A stretch of DNA of 64,000 nucleotides from Pseudomonas sivasensis (GCF_013778505.1 NZ_JAAOWU010000013.1:62001-126000), one strand, 5' to 3'. Shown: positions 35,304 through 44,459, numbered from the stretch's first letter. The notes: generated by a model not told the origin, from the sequence alone. Program-made: numbers and translations.

Positions 35304-35888
35304 ATGACACGTGTTGCCGACTATCCGATCCACACCCAGTTCACCGACCGCTGGTCGCCCCGCGCCTTCACTGGCGAGAGCATTTCGAAAGAGACGCTGC
35401 TGAGTTTCTTCGAAGCCGCACGCTGGGCGCCGTCGGCCTACAACTCGCAGCCGTGGCGGTTTCTCTACGCGCGCCGCGACACGCCGGACTGGGAACGTTT
35501 CCTGGGCCTGCTCAATGAATTCAACCGCGGCTGGGCGCAGCATGCCTCGGCGCTGGTGATCATCGCCTCGAAAACCGACTTCGTCGCTCCCGGTGCCACT
35601 GAAGAAACCCCGGCGCTGTGGCACACCTTCGACACCGGCTCTGCTTGGGGCCACCTGGCACTGCAAGCCAGCCTCAGTGGCTGGCACACCCACGGCATGG
35701 CCGGTTTCGATCAGGAGCTGACACGCAAGGAGTTGAAGATTCCGGAAGGTTACGCGCTGCACGCGGCCGTGGCCGTTGGCAAGCTGGGAGACAAGTCGAC
35801 CCTGCCGGAGTACCTGCAAGGGCGTGAAGTGCCGAGCCCGCGCAAGCCGCTGAGCGAGCTGGTGTCCGAAGGTGATTTCGGCCTCTGA
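35304..35888 (+). CDS. nitroreductase-family flavoprotein
   Basis: A 194-residue FMN protein of the nitroreductase fold. Residues 11-15 (RWSPR) and 38-52 (AARWAPSAYNSQPWRF) form the FMN-phosphate site. LWHTFDTGSAWGHLALQASLSGWHTHGMAGFD is the mid-domain helix, with AVAVGKLGD near the end. The natural electron acceptor is unknown; members reduce nitroaromatics, quinones or enones. It is a single gene convergent with the kinase-like toxin. Confidence 0.9.
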   Translation: MTRVADYPIHTQFTDRWSPRAFTGESISKETLLSFFEAARWAPSAYNSQPWRFLYARRDTPDWERFLGLLNEFNRGWAQHASALVIIASKTDFVAPGATEETPALWHTFDTGSAWGHLALQASLSGWHTHGMAGFDQELTRKELKIPEGYALHAAVAVGKLGDKSTLPEYLQGREVPSPRKPLSELVSEGDFGL

Positions 35889-35895
35889 CAGCCAG

Positions 35896-35930
35896 CACCC
35901 TGCCGCCTGAACGCGGCAGGGTGTCTCTTG
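35896..35930. terminator. shared terminator between convergent genes
   Basis: A perfect 11-bp stem, caccctgccgc / gcggcagggtg, with a six-base loop (ctgaac). It is followed on the + strand by tctcttg, only weakly T-rich. It sits eight bases after the nitroreductase stop and just beyond the end of the kinase-like toxin gene. Confidence 0.75.
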
Positions 35931-35934
35931 AGGA

Positions 35935-38469
35935 CTACCGGGCGATCAGTTCGCTGAACGCCGAGCGCAGCTGCGTGATTTGCCGGTCATACACGTTCTT
36001 GACCGCCGACACCATGAACTCGGCGGGCATACCGTTCATGTCGATGGGATAGAGCTTGTTGTCTGTTTTTGAGTACATGAAGTTACTCAACTGCGGGTCG
36101 TTATGAAAAATATCCCTGGCCTCCATTTGCGCAACCGCGTCGTCGAGTAACGAACGTGCTTCGGCGGGCAGGCTGCCTTTTTCGACATGGGCAAGATCAA
36201 CCCCGTCAACTTTGCCCATCTTTATGTATTTGCGGCCGTCCTCGATCAATACCTCGGCAAAGCCCTCTCCGTAGTACTTGTTCAAATTGACCACTTCCAT
36301 GTCGACGTACCCCTCTACCGAGGTCAAGCGGGTCGGCCCCAAATCTTTATAAACACTCTTACCGTCGAGGCTTGTATACACCACGCCTTCGCCCCCACGG
36401 CCGATTTCGGGGCCGAGATCGGCTTTGACCGCAACCGGCTGGCCGCCCCGCGCACCCAGTCGCCGCCATTGGTCATCCTGCACACGTTCGAGTAACAACG
36501 GAGTTTGCCGGTTGTTGTGGTACACCCGCGCCTGCACGCTGCCGTCCGCTCCGCGGGACACCTGCCGGACCTCATAAACGCCAGCCTGGCCGGACGCGTC
36601 GAGATGGCGCACATACGAGCGATGGCCGTCGGCAGCAACGTACACGCCCTGATTATTGCGCGAGAGCCCGGCGAGGCTCGACTCCGGTGCCCTGTAATGA
36701 CGAAACAGCCCATTGCTCAGCTCACCGGCAGAAGCACTGCCCCTGGTCACCCACCTGCCGCCGCTCACCAGCAGATCGCCGACGCCGCTCAAGGGGTTGA
36801 AGGCCTCCACCGCCGTTGCGCCAACAAACCTCACCGCCTTGGCCGCCTGGCGCGCAGTGGTCAAGGCGCCGCCCAGCACCTTACCCGCCTGCACGGCTTT
36901 GCCGGCGCCCAACGTAACCAGGCCAACCGCATCCAGGCCCAGGTCGAACACGCCCTGCCCGATATTGCCGTTTTGGAAGTTGACGATAGCCGAGCGCAAC
37001 GGGATCAGGTTCAGGAAGAATTCGCCAATGGCTTCATTGCGGGCGCTGTCCCGATCAAAGGACGTCAGGCCCCGGGCCTCGTTCATCAGATCTTCGTTGT
37101 TCAGGTCGAGGGATTTGACGAACACATCAGCAATGGCATGGCTGCGCTGCGAGTTGAGACTGTCGGAGGCTTGGGTGCCTTGGGGTTGCGCCGGGAAATC
37201 GCTGTCGGGCTCAAACTGAACGGTTCTAGAAAGAATATTCGCCTCGCGCGATTCCATATTCGCAGCGGTGTAAGGCGAAGTACGTCGGCGCAATAGAAAG
37301 TTTTCTTTCTCAACGGTGCCGTTTCGCGTGTCGAGGGTATAGAGATTGACCTCGCCGTTTCGAGTCGCCTTCACCTCCAGCGTATGGCCGCGCACGTGCA
37401 GCGCCGGCGGAGTAAACAGGTCTTTGGCAATTGTGTACTGGTTGGTGTGGAAGAATTCGAGCTTGCCGAACTCCAGGTTATTGCGGTCCTCCAGGGGCAA
37501 CGTGGCGATCATCTGCCGCACACGACTCTGTTGCCCGGTTTGATGGGCGCTGATCGCCTGGTCGTAGGCCTTCGTGAATGCGCTGGCGACCTCCAGCTTG
37601 CCTTGTTGGTAAAGGCTGCAAAAACGGTCAATGGGCAGGCGTTTGTTATTGCTCACCCAATGTTCATCGGTCGCCAATGGGCCGCCGTGCATGACGATAT
37701 CCAGCATAGAGCGTGAGCCGGGATGGATGCCTGGGCGCCCTTTGGTGAGCCTGGCCTTTTGAAAATGCCTGACTTCGAAGAGGCTCGGGTCGACGTCAGG
37801 AAACGCCCGCTCAAGCAGGGCCAGCGCCATGGCTCTGCGGCTGGGGATTGGCGTTTGCAGGAGGGCGCTGGTGCTTTTCAGCGCGCTGAGCTGTTCGTTG
37901 TAGGCCGCCCTCAGGCGCTCCATTGCACTGGCCGATGGCATCTCATCGGTGCGGGTCAGCACACCGTTGGCCACGCCCCACTCCGTCAGGGCCTGCCCAT
38001 CGATGCGCTGGCGAGTGGCAGCGTCAAGGGTGAGCGATTCGGCGTTCAGCAAAATTTCGGCATACCCCATACCGAGCGTGCGGCCTGGCGCGTGGGCTTC
38101 GATCCTGCCCACAGCCATCGCCAACTGAGCCCAGAGCACACTGGCGCAGGTCACGCTGGCGGGAATGTCCTTGACCAAATATTCAGGTGCGGAATTGATC
38201 AGTAAGCGATACGCGGCCTGGTGGGCTGCTTGAACGCTGGCACCGCCTTTTTCGAGTAAATGGCTGGCCAATCGTTGGATGACGACCGAAGGCGGTTGCC
38301 CCCAATGGTCGCTACGCGTCAGGTCAAAGCCGGACAAGTCTTCAAGCGGTGCAGGGAGATCGACCGGACGCGAAGGGTCAGGCTCGCGGTCGGGGGTGCG
38401 GTTTACGTCGTTGTGGTGGGCGGGCGCCATCGGGCGCGGCTGAACAGCGGGGGAAATAAGGGGCGTCAT
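35935..38469 (-). CDS. toxin-like protein with C-terminal protein-kinase-like domain
   Basis: An 844-residue paralogue of the middle part of the protein at 2707-6609, starting near residue 45 (LSGFDLTRSDHWGQPPSVV) and running to about residue 580. It includes LPLEDRNNLEFG and the hydrophobic stretch EFFLNLIPLRSAIVNFQNGNIGQ. The last ~165 residues are different and carry all the key kinase marks: glycine loop GRGGEGVVY (G690-G695), K708 in SVYKDL, an acidic candidate for the alpha-C Glu (E719 or E725), catalytic loop HNDPQLSN (D791, N796) and metal Asp D810 in PIDMNG. Size and layout resemble the minimal effector kinases OspG, NleH and HopBF1. No signal peptide or adjacent immunity gene is seen. 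Kinase activity and a host target are inferred. Confidence 0.78.
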   Translation of the reverse strand: MTPLISPAVQPRPMAPAHHNDVNRTPDREPDPSRPVDLPAPLEDLSGFDLTRSDHWGQPPSVVIQRLASHLLEKGGASVQAAHQAAYRLLINSAPEYLVKDIPASVTCASVLWAQLAMAVGRIEAHAPGRTLGMGYAEILLNAESLTLDAATRQRIDGQALTEWGVANGVLTRTDEMPSASAMERLRAAYNEQLSALKSTSALLQTPIPSRRAMALALLERAFPDVDPSLFEVRHFQKARLTKGRPGIHPGSRSMLDIVMHGGPLATDEHWVSNNKRLPIDRFCSLYQQGKLEVASAFTKAYDQAISAHQTGQQSRVRQMIATLPLEDRNNLEFGKLEFFHTNQYTIAKDLFTPPALHVRGHTLEVKATRNGEVNLYTLDTRNGTVEKENFLLRRRTSPYTAANMESREANILSRTVQFEPDSDFPAQPQGTQASDSLNSQRSHAIADVFVKSLDLNNEDLMNEARGLTSFDRDSARNEAIGEFFLNLIPLRSAIVNFQNGNIGQGVFDLGLDAVGLVTLGAGKAVQAGKVLGGALTTARQAAKAVRFVGATAVEAFNPLSGVGDLLVSGGRWVTRGSASAGELSNGLFRHYRAPESSLAGLSRNNQGVYVAADGHRSYVRHLDASGQAGVYEVRQVSRGADGSVQARVYHNNRQTPLLLERVQDDQWRRLGARGGQPVAVKADLGPEIGRGGEGVVYTSLDGKSVYKDLGPTRLTSVEGYVDMEVVNLNKYYGEGFAEVLIEDGRKYIKMGKVDGVDLAHVEKGSLPAEARSLLDDAVAQMEARDIFHNDPQLSNFMYSKTDNKLYPIDMNGMPAEFMVSAVKNVYDRQITQLRSAFSELIAR

Positions 38470-38611
38470 GGAAATACCTGTCCTTAGCCAAAAGGAATCC
38501 GTTAAAGGCGCGACCTTGCGCCCTTTGCGGCCCTTGGGTGGAACGCGCCGTCAATGCGGTTCCATCCTGACTGTCAGGTTTTATGTAGGCCTAGCGAGCG
38601 GCGCGGTGGCG

Positions 38612-39544
38612 TCAGTACCCGCGCTCGAAATCCACTTCTCCGCGTAATGCCTGCTTGGCCTTATACGCGCGGATATTTTCCAAGAACAACTCCACCATCA
38701 TAGGCGGCGACGTGGGTGCGGAACTGTGCCCGGTCAACAGCAACCCCCAGGCGGTCCAGAATGGATGACGCTGCGGCAGTGGCTCCTGGCGACATACGTC
38801 GATCACTGCGCCGGCCAGGTGCCCTTCCTTCAGGGCTTCGACCAGATCAGCATCCACCACCGCCACACCACGGCCGACATTGATAAACAAGCCCGTCGGC
38901 TTGAATTGCTTGAACAGCGCGGCGTCGTACAGGTCATGGGTGTTCGGCGTGTTGGGCAGCAGGTTGATCACGTAGTCCACCTCACCGACCAGACGCCCGA
39001 TCTGATCAAGCCCGGCCACTTCGATAAACGGGGCTTGCTCACGCTCAGTACTGGCAATGCCATACAGCTTGACGCCAAACGGCACCAGAAACTCAGCCAC
39101 ACTCTGGCCAATATCGCCGGTGCCCACGATCAACACCTTACGCCCCGCCAGGCTCTGGCCAGTGCGGCTGTCCCACTTGCGCTCGACCTGGCTGACCAAC
39201 CGCGCCAGTACTTCGCGTTCATGGCCGAGCATATACGTGAGGACAAACTCGGCCATGACCTGGCCAAAAATACCGACGGCGCGGGTCAAGCGATAATCGC
39301 GGGGCAAGCCTTCGGCCAGCAGGGGCGTGATACCGGCCCAGGTCGATTGCAGCCATTGTGGTTGGTGGCCCTGGCGCAACAGAGTGGCCAGCAGGTCCGG
39401 TTGGCCAAGCCAGACCGGGCAATCGGCGGCCAGACGAGACAGTTCGGCCGAGTCGCCACTGGTGAGCACCTCAAGGTCCGGCGCCACGTCATTGAGCAGT
39501 TGGGCGTAGAGCGGGTGATCCTGTTCAGCAATCAGAACACGCAT
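38612..39544 (-). CDS. D-2-hydroxyacid dehydrogenase, GhrA-like
   Basis: A 310-residue NAD(P)-dependent oxidoreductase. The Rossmann motif is VLIVGTGDIGQSVAEFL (near residue 138) and the catalytic segments are FINVGRGVAVVDADL (Arg), VIDVCRQEPLPQ (Glu) and LLTGHSSAPT (His). The missing classical DVF-EEP spacing and the GHSSAPT ending fit the glyoxylate/hydroxypyruvate reductase A branch. Substrate is not fixed by sequence. A single gene, 142 bases downstream of the start of the kinase-like toxin on the same strand. Confidence 0.88.
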   Translation of the reverse strand: MRVLIAEQDHPLYAQLLNDVAPDLEVLTSGDSAELSRLAADCPVWLGQPDLLATLLRQGHQPQWLQSTWAGITPLLAEGLPRDYRLTRAVGIFGQVMAEFVLTYMLGHEREVLARLVSQVERKWDSRTGQSLAGRKVLIVGTGDIGQSVAEFLVPFGVKLYGIASTEREQAPFIEVAGLDQIGRLVGEVDYVINLLPNTPNTHDLYDAALFKQFKPTGLFINVGRGVAVVDADLVEALKEGHLAGAVIDVCRQEPLPQRHPFWTAWGLLLTGHSSAPTSPPMMVELFLENIRAYKAKQALRGEVDFERGY

Positions 39545-39651
39545 GGTTCAAACCTTTCAAAAACAGTGCAGACGGCCGCCCGCTTCCTTACGGCCACCGC
39601 CCACTAATACGATTCCATTGAAACCTGTGCCCTGAAGCGGGCACTGACCGA

Positions 39652-39945
39652 TTACATCGGGTCGTTACGACGCAGCAGCTCTTCGGGCAAGTGCTCGATG
39701 TACTCGTCCTCGGCCGGCGGCATTTGCAGGTGGTAGCCCTGCTTATCGAGGTTTTCCAGGACCACGACGATGTCTTCGCGCGACAGCTTGCGCTCTGGTG
39801 TCAGCACCATGTCGAAGGCGTGGTGCGGCTTGCCGAAGGCGGCCATCAATGGCTCCGGCACGCGCTCAAGTGCATCGCTCTTGAGCACGTAGAGGTACAT
39901 GCCGTCTTTTTTCAAGCTGCGGTAGATGGAACAAATACGTTTCAA
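39652..39945 (-). CDS. YcgL-domain protein
   Basis: A 97-residue protein (MKRICSIYRSLKKDGMYLYV) of the YcgL family, which has a small alpha/beta fold and unknown function. Conserved blocks are YLYVLKSDALERVPEPLM, LTPERKLSREDIVVVLENLDKQGYHLQMPP. Its ATG overlaps the rnd stop (ATGA), so it is translated with RNase D, as in many Pseudomonas. That pairing hints at a role in RNA metabolism. Confidence 0.92.
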   Translation of the reverse strand: MKRICSIYRSLKKDGMYLYVLKSDALERVPEPLMAAFGKPHHAFDMVLTPERKLSREDIVVVLENLDKQGYHLQMPPAEDEYIEHLPEELLRRNDPM

Positions 39946-41075
39946 GGCTGTTCTCCGGCAGTGGCCAGGCTGTCGAGCAGCGCCTGGCCCATCAACTCGC
40001 GGCGCCAGCCACGCAGCGAGTCTGGCAATTTATAAGGCCCATCGGGGTAGCCACTTTTAACCAGGGCTTCGAGGGTTTTCTTGCGCAGCATCAGTTCCGG
40101 CGCCATCTCCAGGCGTTCGGCGAATGTCTGGCCCAGGGCGCGCAGTTGCTTGATCAGCGTGGCGGCATCCACCGGCAGCGGTTCAGCCACAGCCGGCGGC
40201 CATTGGTCCGCGGGCACGCTGCCGGCACGTTTGATCAGGTCCAGCAGGAACTGGCCATCCTGACGCACGGTGCGCGGGTGCATGTCTTCGATCTTGCCCA
40301 GGGCGGCGAGGTTATCCGGCTGGGATTTGGCCAGGGGCCACAACGAGTGTTCACGAACGATGCGGTTGCGCGGCAGGTCACGGGCGCGGGCTTGCTGTTC
40401 GCGCCAGGCGCACAGTTCACGCAGTACGGCGAGTTGAGCGCGGGACAGTTTCCACGCCAGCTTGGCGTCGCGGTACACCTCGTACGGGTCGACTTCCCGG
40501 CGCAGGTTGGCCACCAGTTCGGCGCCATCTTCCAGCACCCAGGCATATTTATCGTCTGATAGCTGCGGGCGCAGGCGAATGTAGACCTCGGCCAGGTGTA
40601 CCGCGTCTTCGGCGGCGTAGCTGATCTGGGTTTCGGACAACGGCCGCTGCAGCCAGTCCGAGCGGGTCTCGCCCTTGGGCAGCTCGATGTCGAGTACGGC
40701 TTGTACCAGGCGCGAGTAGCCCATGGAGAAACCGAGATTCAGGTAAGCGGCGGCCAATTGGGTGTCGAACAACGGCACTGGCAGGCTGCCAGTCAGGCGC
40801 AGCAACACTTCCAAGTCTTCGCTGCAGGCGTGCACCACCTTGATCACGGCAGGGTTTTCCAGCAGATCGGCGAGGGGTTTCCAGTTGTCGATGGTCAGGG
40901 GATCGATCAGGTAAGCGCGTACGCCATCACCAATCTGGATCAGCCCGGCAATGGGATAAAAGGTGTCGACCCGCATGAATTCGGTGTCGAGGGCGACGAA
41001 TGGCAACTGCTGCCATTCGGCGCAATGCTGGCCGAGGCTATCGTTGTCGCAGATCCAGTGAATATCGATGGCCAC
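39942..41075 (-). CDS. rnd: ribonuclease D
   Basis: A 377-residue 3'-5' exoribonuclease that trims tRNA and other stable RNAs. I chose GTG 41075 (encoding VAIDIHWICDND) because AAGGGAGA lies about seven bases upstream and the length matches Pseudomonas RNase D; 25 further codons upstream lack support. The DEDD exonuclease motifs are DTEFMRVDTFYP (Exo I), VVHACSEDLEVL (Exo II) and ISYAAEDAVHLAEVY (Exo III, with Tyr). Two HRDC-like domains follow. It is the first gene of the rnd-ycgL pair. Confidence 0.93.
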   Translation of the reverse strand: MAIDIHWICDNDSLGQHCAEWQQLPFVALDTEFMRVDTFYPIAGLIQIGDGVRAYLIDPLTIDNWKPLADLLENPAVIKVVHACSEDLEVLLRLTGSLPVPLFDTQLAAAYLNLGFSMGYSRLVQAVLDIELPKGETRSDWLQRPLSETQISYAAEDAVHLAEVYIRLRPQLSDDKYAWVLEDGAELVANLRREVDPYEVYRDAKLAWKLSRAQLAVLRELCAWREQQARARDLPRNRIVREHSLWPLAKSQPDNLAALGKIEDMHPRTVRQDGQFLLDLIKRAGSVPADQWPPAVAEPLPVDAATLIKQLRALGQTFAERLEMAPELMLRKKTLEALVKSGYPDGPYKLPDSLRGWRRELMGQALLDSLATAGEQP

Positions 41076-41197
41076 ACGGCTCTCCCTTGAAGAATGGCGC
41101 GCAGTATATATCGCGAAAGAGGCTAGCGAGCATCCGCAGTGCACTGGCAACCATGAAAACTCAGACAGGGGATGAAGAATAGCCCTACAGGCCAGAG

Positions 41198-41797
41198 TTA
41201 TCCTTTCTTACGAAGCACATAGACGCGCCACAGGCTGGAGCCTGGCATGAATTCCTGCTGGTTAAGGACCTTGAAACCAGCCTGACGAAACTCGTCGTCT
41301 ACCGCCGTTCGCGAATTGACCGAGACAATCACCGTATCGCGGCTGACGCGGTGAAACTCCCGCAGCAACGCCAGACGTCCTTCGCTGCTGGGCACATGGC
41401 GAAATAACTCCAGGCAAAAGATGCAGTCCACCGCATTCGCCGACAAACCGATGGAAAACGCCGAACCCTGAAAGGTTTTGATCCGCTTTAGCAGCGTCGC
41501 CGGATGGTGGGTGCGCGCATGGTCGAGCATGTCCTGGGAGTTGTCCGAGGCAAGGATCACCCGGTTGATATGCTCGGCCAATACCGGCCAGAACCGTCCC
41601 GAGCCGCAGGCCAGGTCGAGGATCAGCCCCGGTTCGCCGGCAACCTTGAGTGCGTGGCGAACCAACCACTCGTCGCGCCATGACGCAAGGCGCCGCAGCA
41701 TTCCGGGTGGGCGCGTGTCCGCACAGACCTTGGCATGCTCAAGGCCACAGCGCTCTGCGTATTCGATCTCGATGGAGGATGGTGGTTGTGGCGACAT
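41198..41797 (-). CDS. class I SAM-dependent methyltransferase
   Basis: A 199-residue methyltransferase starting at ATG 41797 (MSPQPPSSIEIEYAERCGLE); a GTG one codon earlier is the alternative. Motif I is LILDLACGSGRFWPVLAEH, motif II ILASDNSQDMLDHAR, and motif IV/V FCLELFRHVPSSEGRLALLREFHRV, as in small-molecule or UbiE-like methyltransferases. Substrate unknown. It is a single gene, upstream of rnd and in the same direction, 122 bases away. Confidence 0.87.
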   Translation of the reverse strand: MSPQPPSSIEIEYAERCGLEHAKVCADTRPPGMLRRLASWRDEWLVRHALKVAGEPGLILDLACGSGRFWPVLAEHINRVILASDNSQDMLDHARTHHPATLLKRIKTFQGSAFSIGLSANAVDCIFCLELFRHVPSSEGRLALLREFHRVSRDTVIVSVNSRTAVDDEFRQAGFKVLNQQEFMPGSSLWRVYVLRKKG

Positions 41798-41898
41798 CAC
41801 GGGCTCATTGGATTTAAACAGTGGTGAACGACCTTGATTCGCAGCTTAACCACCGCAACGTGAAAAAAAGGTCGAAGCCTCCACGCCCTTCAATCCAT

Positions 41899-43269
41899 TC
41901 AGGCTTGATGCAGATACCAACGCCAATCCTGTTCGCCCACCTCGCCCATGAACTGCCGATACTCAGCGCGCTTCACCGCCAGGTACACCCCCAGGAACTC
42001 ACTGCCAAACGTCTCGCGCGCCCAGCTTGAAGCTTCCAGCGCGCGCAGGGTGGTGAGCCAGTCGGTGGGCAGAAATTCCGTGGCCTGGGCGTAGCCGTTG
42101 CCTTCCACTGGTGCGCCCGGGTCGCGCTGTTCGCGGATCCCGCGATGAATACCCGCCAAGATCGCAGCAGCGGCAAGGTATGGGTTGGCGTCAGCGCCGC
42201 AGATGCGGTGTTCGATATGCCGGGAATTTGCCGGGCCACCGGGCACGCGCAGGCTGACGGTGCGGTTGTCCACGCCCCACGTGGCGGCCAGGGGCGCATA
42301 GCTGTTGGTTTGGAAGCGGCGATAGGAGTTGGCGTTGGGGCAAAACATCAGCAGCGAATCAAGCAAGGTGCTGAGCATGCCACCCACGGCCTGGCGCAAC
42401 AGCGGCGTGCCGTCGGCAGCCTCGCTGGCGAACAGGTTATTGCCTTGGGCATCCGCCAGGCTGACGTGCATGTGCATGCCGGTGCCCGCCAGGTCGTCGA
42501 AGGGCTTGGCCATGAAGCAGGCAGCCATCCCGTGTTTGTGTGCCACGCCCTTGACCAGACGCTTGTAGCGCACCGCTTCATCCATGGCTTGCAGGGCGTC
42601 GGCGCGGTGTTCCAGAGTGATTTCCACTTGGCCGGGAGCGTATTCGGAGATCGCCGTGCGCGCCGGTATGCCTTGGAGCTTGCAGGCGCTATACAGGTCG
42701 GCGAGGAAGGGTTCGATCTGCTCCAGTTCGCGCAGGCCGTAGACCTGGGTCGAGCGTGGGCGACCACCGTCCACATCCCGCGCCGGTTGCGGGCGGCCGT
42801 GGCTGTCGGGTTTCTGGTCCAGCAAGTAGAACTCCAGTTCGGCGGCCATCACCGGGTAATAGCCATCGGCTTTAAGCCCGTCGATGACCTTCGCCAGCAC
42901 ATGCCGAGGGTCGGCCACGGTGGCGGGCAAACCTTCGGTGGGGTGCATGCTGACTTGCACCGCTGCGGTCGGGATCAACCGCCACGGCATAGGTTGCAGG
43001 CTGCCACTGACCGGATAGGCGCGGCAGTCGATGTCTCCCACCTCCCAGACCAGACCGGAGTTCTCCACGTCGTCGCCATTGATGGTCAGGCCGAGGATGG
43101 TACTGGGCAGGGGCCGGCCGCTTTCATACACCGCCAGCAGTTCATCGCGGTGCAGCAACTTGCCGCGGGGTACACCATTGTTGTCGAGGATAAACAGCTC
43201 GAACATCTCTATGTCCGGGTGTTGCTCAAGGAAGGACTGGGCTTCTTGCAGGCGCGCGAAATCGCTCAT
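41899..43269 (-). CDS. glutamine synthetase family protein, gamma-glutamylpolyamine synthetase type
   Basis: A 456-residue enzyme of the PuuA/SpuI branch of glutamine synthetases, which links glutamate to putrescine or another amine for catabolism. Visible family marks: FELFILDNNGVPRGK at the start, AELEFYLLD (metal Glu), GQVEITLEHRADAL, GMHMHVSLAD (ATP/metal His), and SHIE-like NSRHIEHRICGADANPYLAAAAILAG. No adenylylation loop Tyr is apparent. ATG 43269 (MSDFARLQ) is preferred; an ATG four codons upstream is possible. No other polyamine genes are adjacent, so the amine is open. Confidence 0.87.
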   Translation of the reverse strand: MSDFARLQEAQSFLEQHPDIEMFELFILDNNGVPRGKLLHRDELLAVYESGRPLPSTILGLTINGDDVENSGLVWEVGDIDCRAYPVSGSLQPMPWRLIPTAAVQVSMHPTEGLPATVADPRHVLAKVIDGLKADGYYPVMAAELEFYLLDQKPDSHGRPQPARDVDGGRPRSTQVYGLRELEQIEPFLADLYSACKLQGIPARTAISEYAPGQVEITLEHRADALQAMDEAVRYKRLVKGVAHKHGMAACFMAKPFDDLAGTGMHMHVSLADAQGNNLFASEAADGTPLLRQAVGGMLSTLLDSLLMFCPNANSYRRFQTNSYAPLAATWGVDNRTVSLRVPGGPANSRHIEHRICGADANPYLAAAAILAGIHRGIREQRDPGAPVEGNGYAQATEFLPTDWLTTLRALEASSWARETFGSEFLGVYLAVKRAEYRQFMGEVGEQDWRWYLHQA

Positions 43270-43636
43270 TGGGTTTCTCATACGTGTTCGTCAGGCAGGC
43301 GCACAGGCGCTGCCGGGCAGATGCGCAGGGGGCCGCGTCATCCATGGGGTAGATCAACGTAGGAGAAAGGCATCCGGCGGGCGCGCATGCCGACAGTGGA
43401 ACAGCGCCCAGAACGCCAGTATGGACGGCAGTGTCGCGAGGTGGGTGGCGGCGGAACCGTCCATGGGAGAATCACGGTGATGAAGATGCCCGCAGCCTCA
43501 CACGCCTGGATACGCTATTAAATTCAGGGATGACGGAGTTTGGTTACACCAACGCTAAACATTCGCCACGCCTTGCCACCCTGCCCCGGGCTGGAAATAA
43601 TGACCGCCCCCGACCATGCCCCAAGGACTCGACCGC
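43270..43636. other. intergenic region with no supported gene
   Basis: About 370 bases between the divergent glutamine synthetase-like and PheC-like genes. It must hold both promoters. A 37-codon leftward frame from 43464 exists but lacks a ribosome site. No repeat, terminator or RNA gene was recognised. Confidence 0.5.
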
Positions 43637-44410
43637 ATGAAAGCTCCCTTCGCCCTGTGTGTACTTGCGAGCCTGGCCACCAGCGCCCTGGCCGACACTG
43701 CCCCGTCACGCCTCGACGACGTGCTCCAGCGCGGCACCCTCAGCGTGTGCACGACCGGCGACTACACGCCCTACACCAAGCTGCGCGCAGATGGCACCTA
43801 TGAAGGCATCGACATTGCCATGGCCGAGTCCCTGGCCAAGAGCCTCAATGCGACAATCACCTGGGTGCCCACTACCTGGAAAACCCTGATGCCGGACTTC
43901 CTCGCCCAACGCTGCGATATCGCCGTGGGCGGTATTTCGGTGTCGCTGGAGCGTCAGAAAAAAGCCTTTTTCAGCCAGTCCCTCGGCGTTGACGGCAAGA
44001 TCCCGCTGGTGCGCTGCGCCGATGTACAGCGCTACCAGACCGTCGAGCAGATCAACCAGCCCCAGGTGCGCGTGATCGAACCGGCGGGCGGTACCAATGA
44101 AGTGTTTGCCCGCGCCCATCTGGGCCAGGCGCAGATCCGCCTGCACGACAACGTGACCATCTTCGACGAACTGCTCGCCGGCAAGGCGGACGTAATGATC
44201 ACCGACGCCAGCGAAGCCCGTTACCAGCAGAAGCAGAAGCCCGGGCTGTGCGCAGTCAACCCTGAGCGGCAAATGCAGTACAGCGAAAAGGCCTTTTTGC
44301 TGCCCCGCGATGATGTGGCCTGGAAAAGCTATGTCGACCAGTGGTTGCACCTGAGTGTCGCGACCGGTGTGTACCAGGGCATTGTCGACCAATGGTTGGC
44401 AGCGCCGTGA
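43637..44410 (+). CDS. pheC: periplasmic cyclohexadienyl/arogenate dehydratase-like protein (PheC-like)
   Basis: A 257-residue protein starting at ATG 43637 with a signal peptide (MKAPFALCVLASLATSALA). It has the periplasmic binding protein fold, and the whole chain follows PheC of P. aeruginosa: LSVCTTGDYTPYTKL, VPTTWKTLMPDF, GGISVSLERQKKAFFSQ, the GGTNEVFARAHLGQAQ block with the Glu of the active site, and VDQWLHLS near the end. PheC dehydrates prephenate or arogenate to phenylpyruvate or phenylalanine. An amino-acid binding protein is the alternative call, but GGTNE and the SLERQ block favour the enzyme. No ABC partner genes are nearby, which agrees. Confidence 0.8.
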   Translation: MKAPFALCVLASLATSALADTAPSRLDDVLQRGTLSVCTTGDYTPYTKLRADGTYEGIDIAMAESLAKSLNATITWVPTTWKTLMPDFLAQRCDIAVGGISVSLERQKKAFFSQSLGVDGKIPLVRCADVQRYQTVEQINQPQVRVIEPAGGTNEVFARAHLGQAQIRLHDNVTIFDELLAGKADVMITDASEARYQQKQKPGLCAVNPERQMQYSEKAFLLPRDDVAWKSYVDQWLHLSVATGVYQGIVDQWLAAP

Positions 44411-44459
44411 GCTAAGGCCGACTACGCTCTTGTCACATCAATAAGAACGAGGACGGAAC

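Noticed and set aside
38566..38584. cctgactgtcaggtttt as a terminator between the kinase-like toxin and the dehydrogenase
   Set aside because: The stem is only 5 bp and it lies upstream of the toxin's start on the strand read leftward, between genes that are read in the same direction; too weak to call.
42145..43362. A 405-codon rightward frame opposite the glutamine synthetase-like gene
   Set aside because: Shadow frame with His/Gly/Gln-rich translation; the opposite strand has all catalytic motifs.
43351..43464. A 37-codon leftward frame in the gap before the PheC-like gene
   Set aside because: No ribosome site (the upstream bases are pyrimidine-rich) and no signal or family features.
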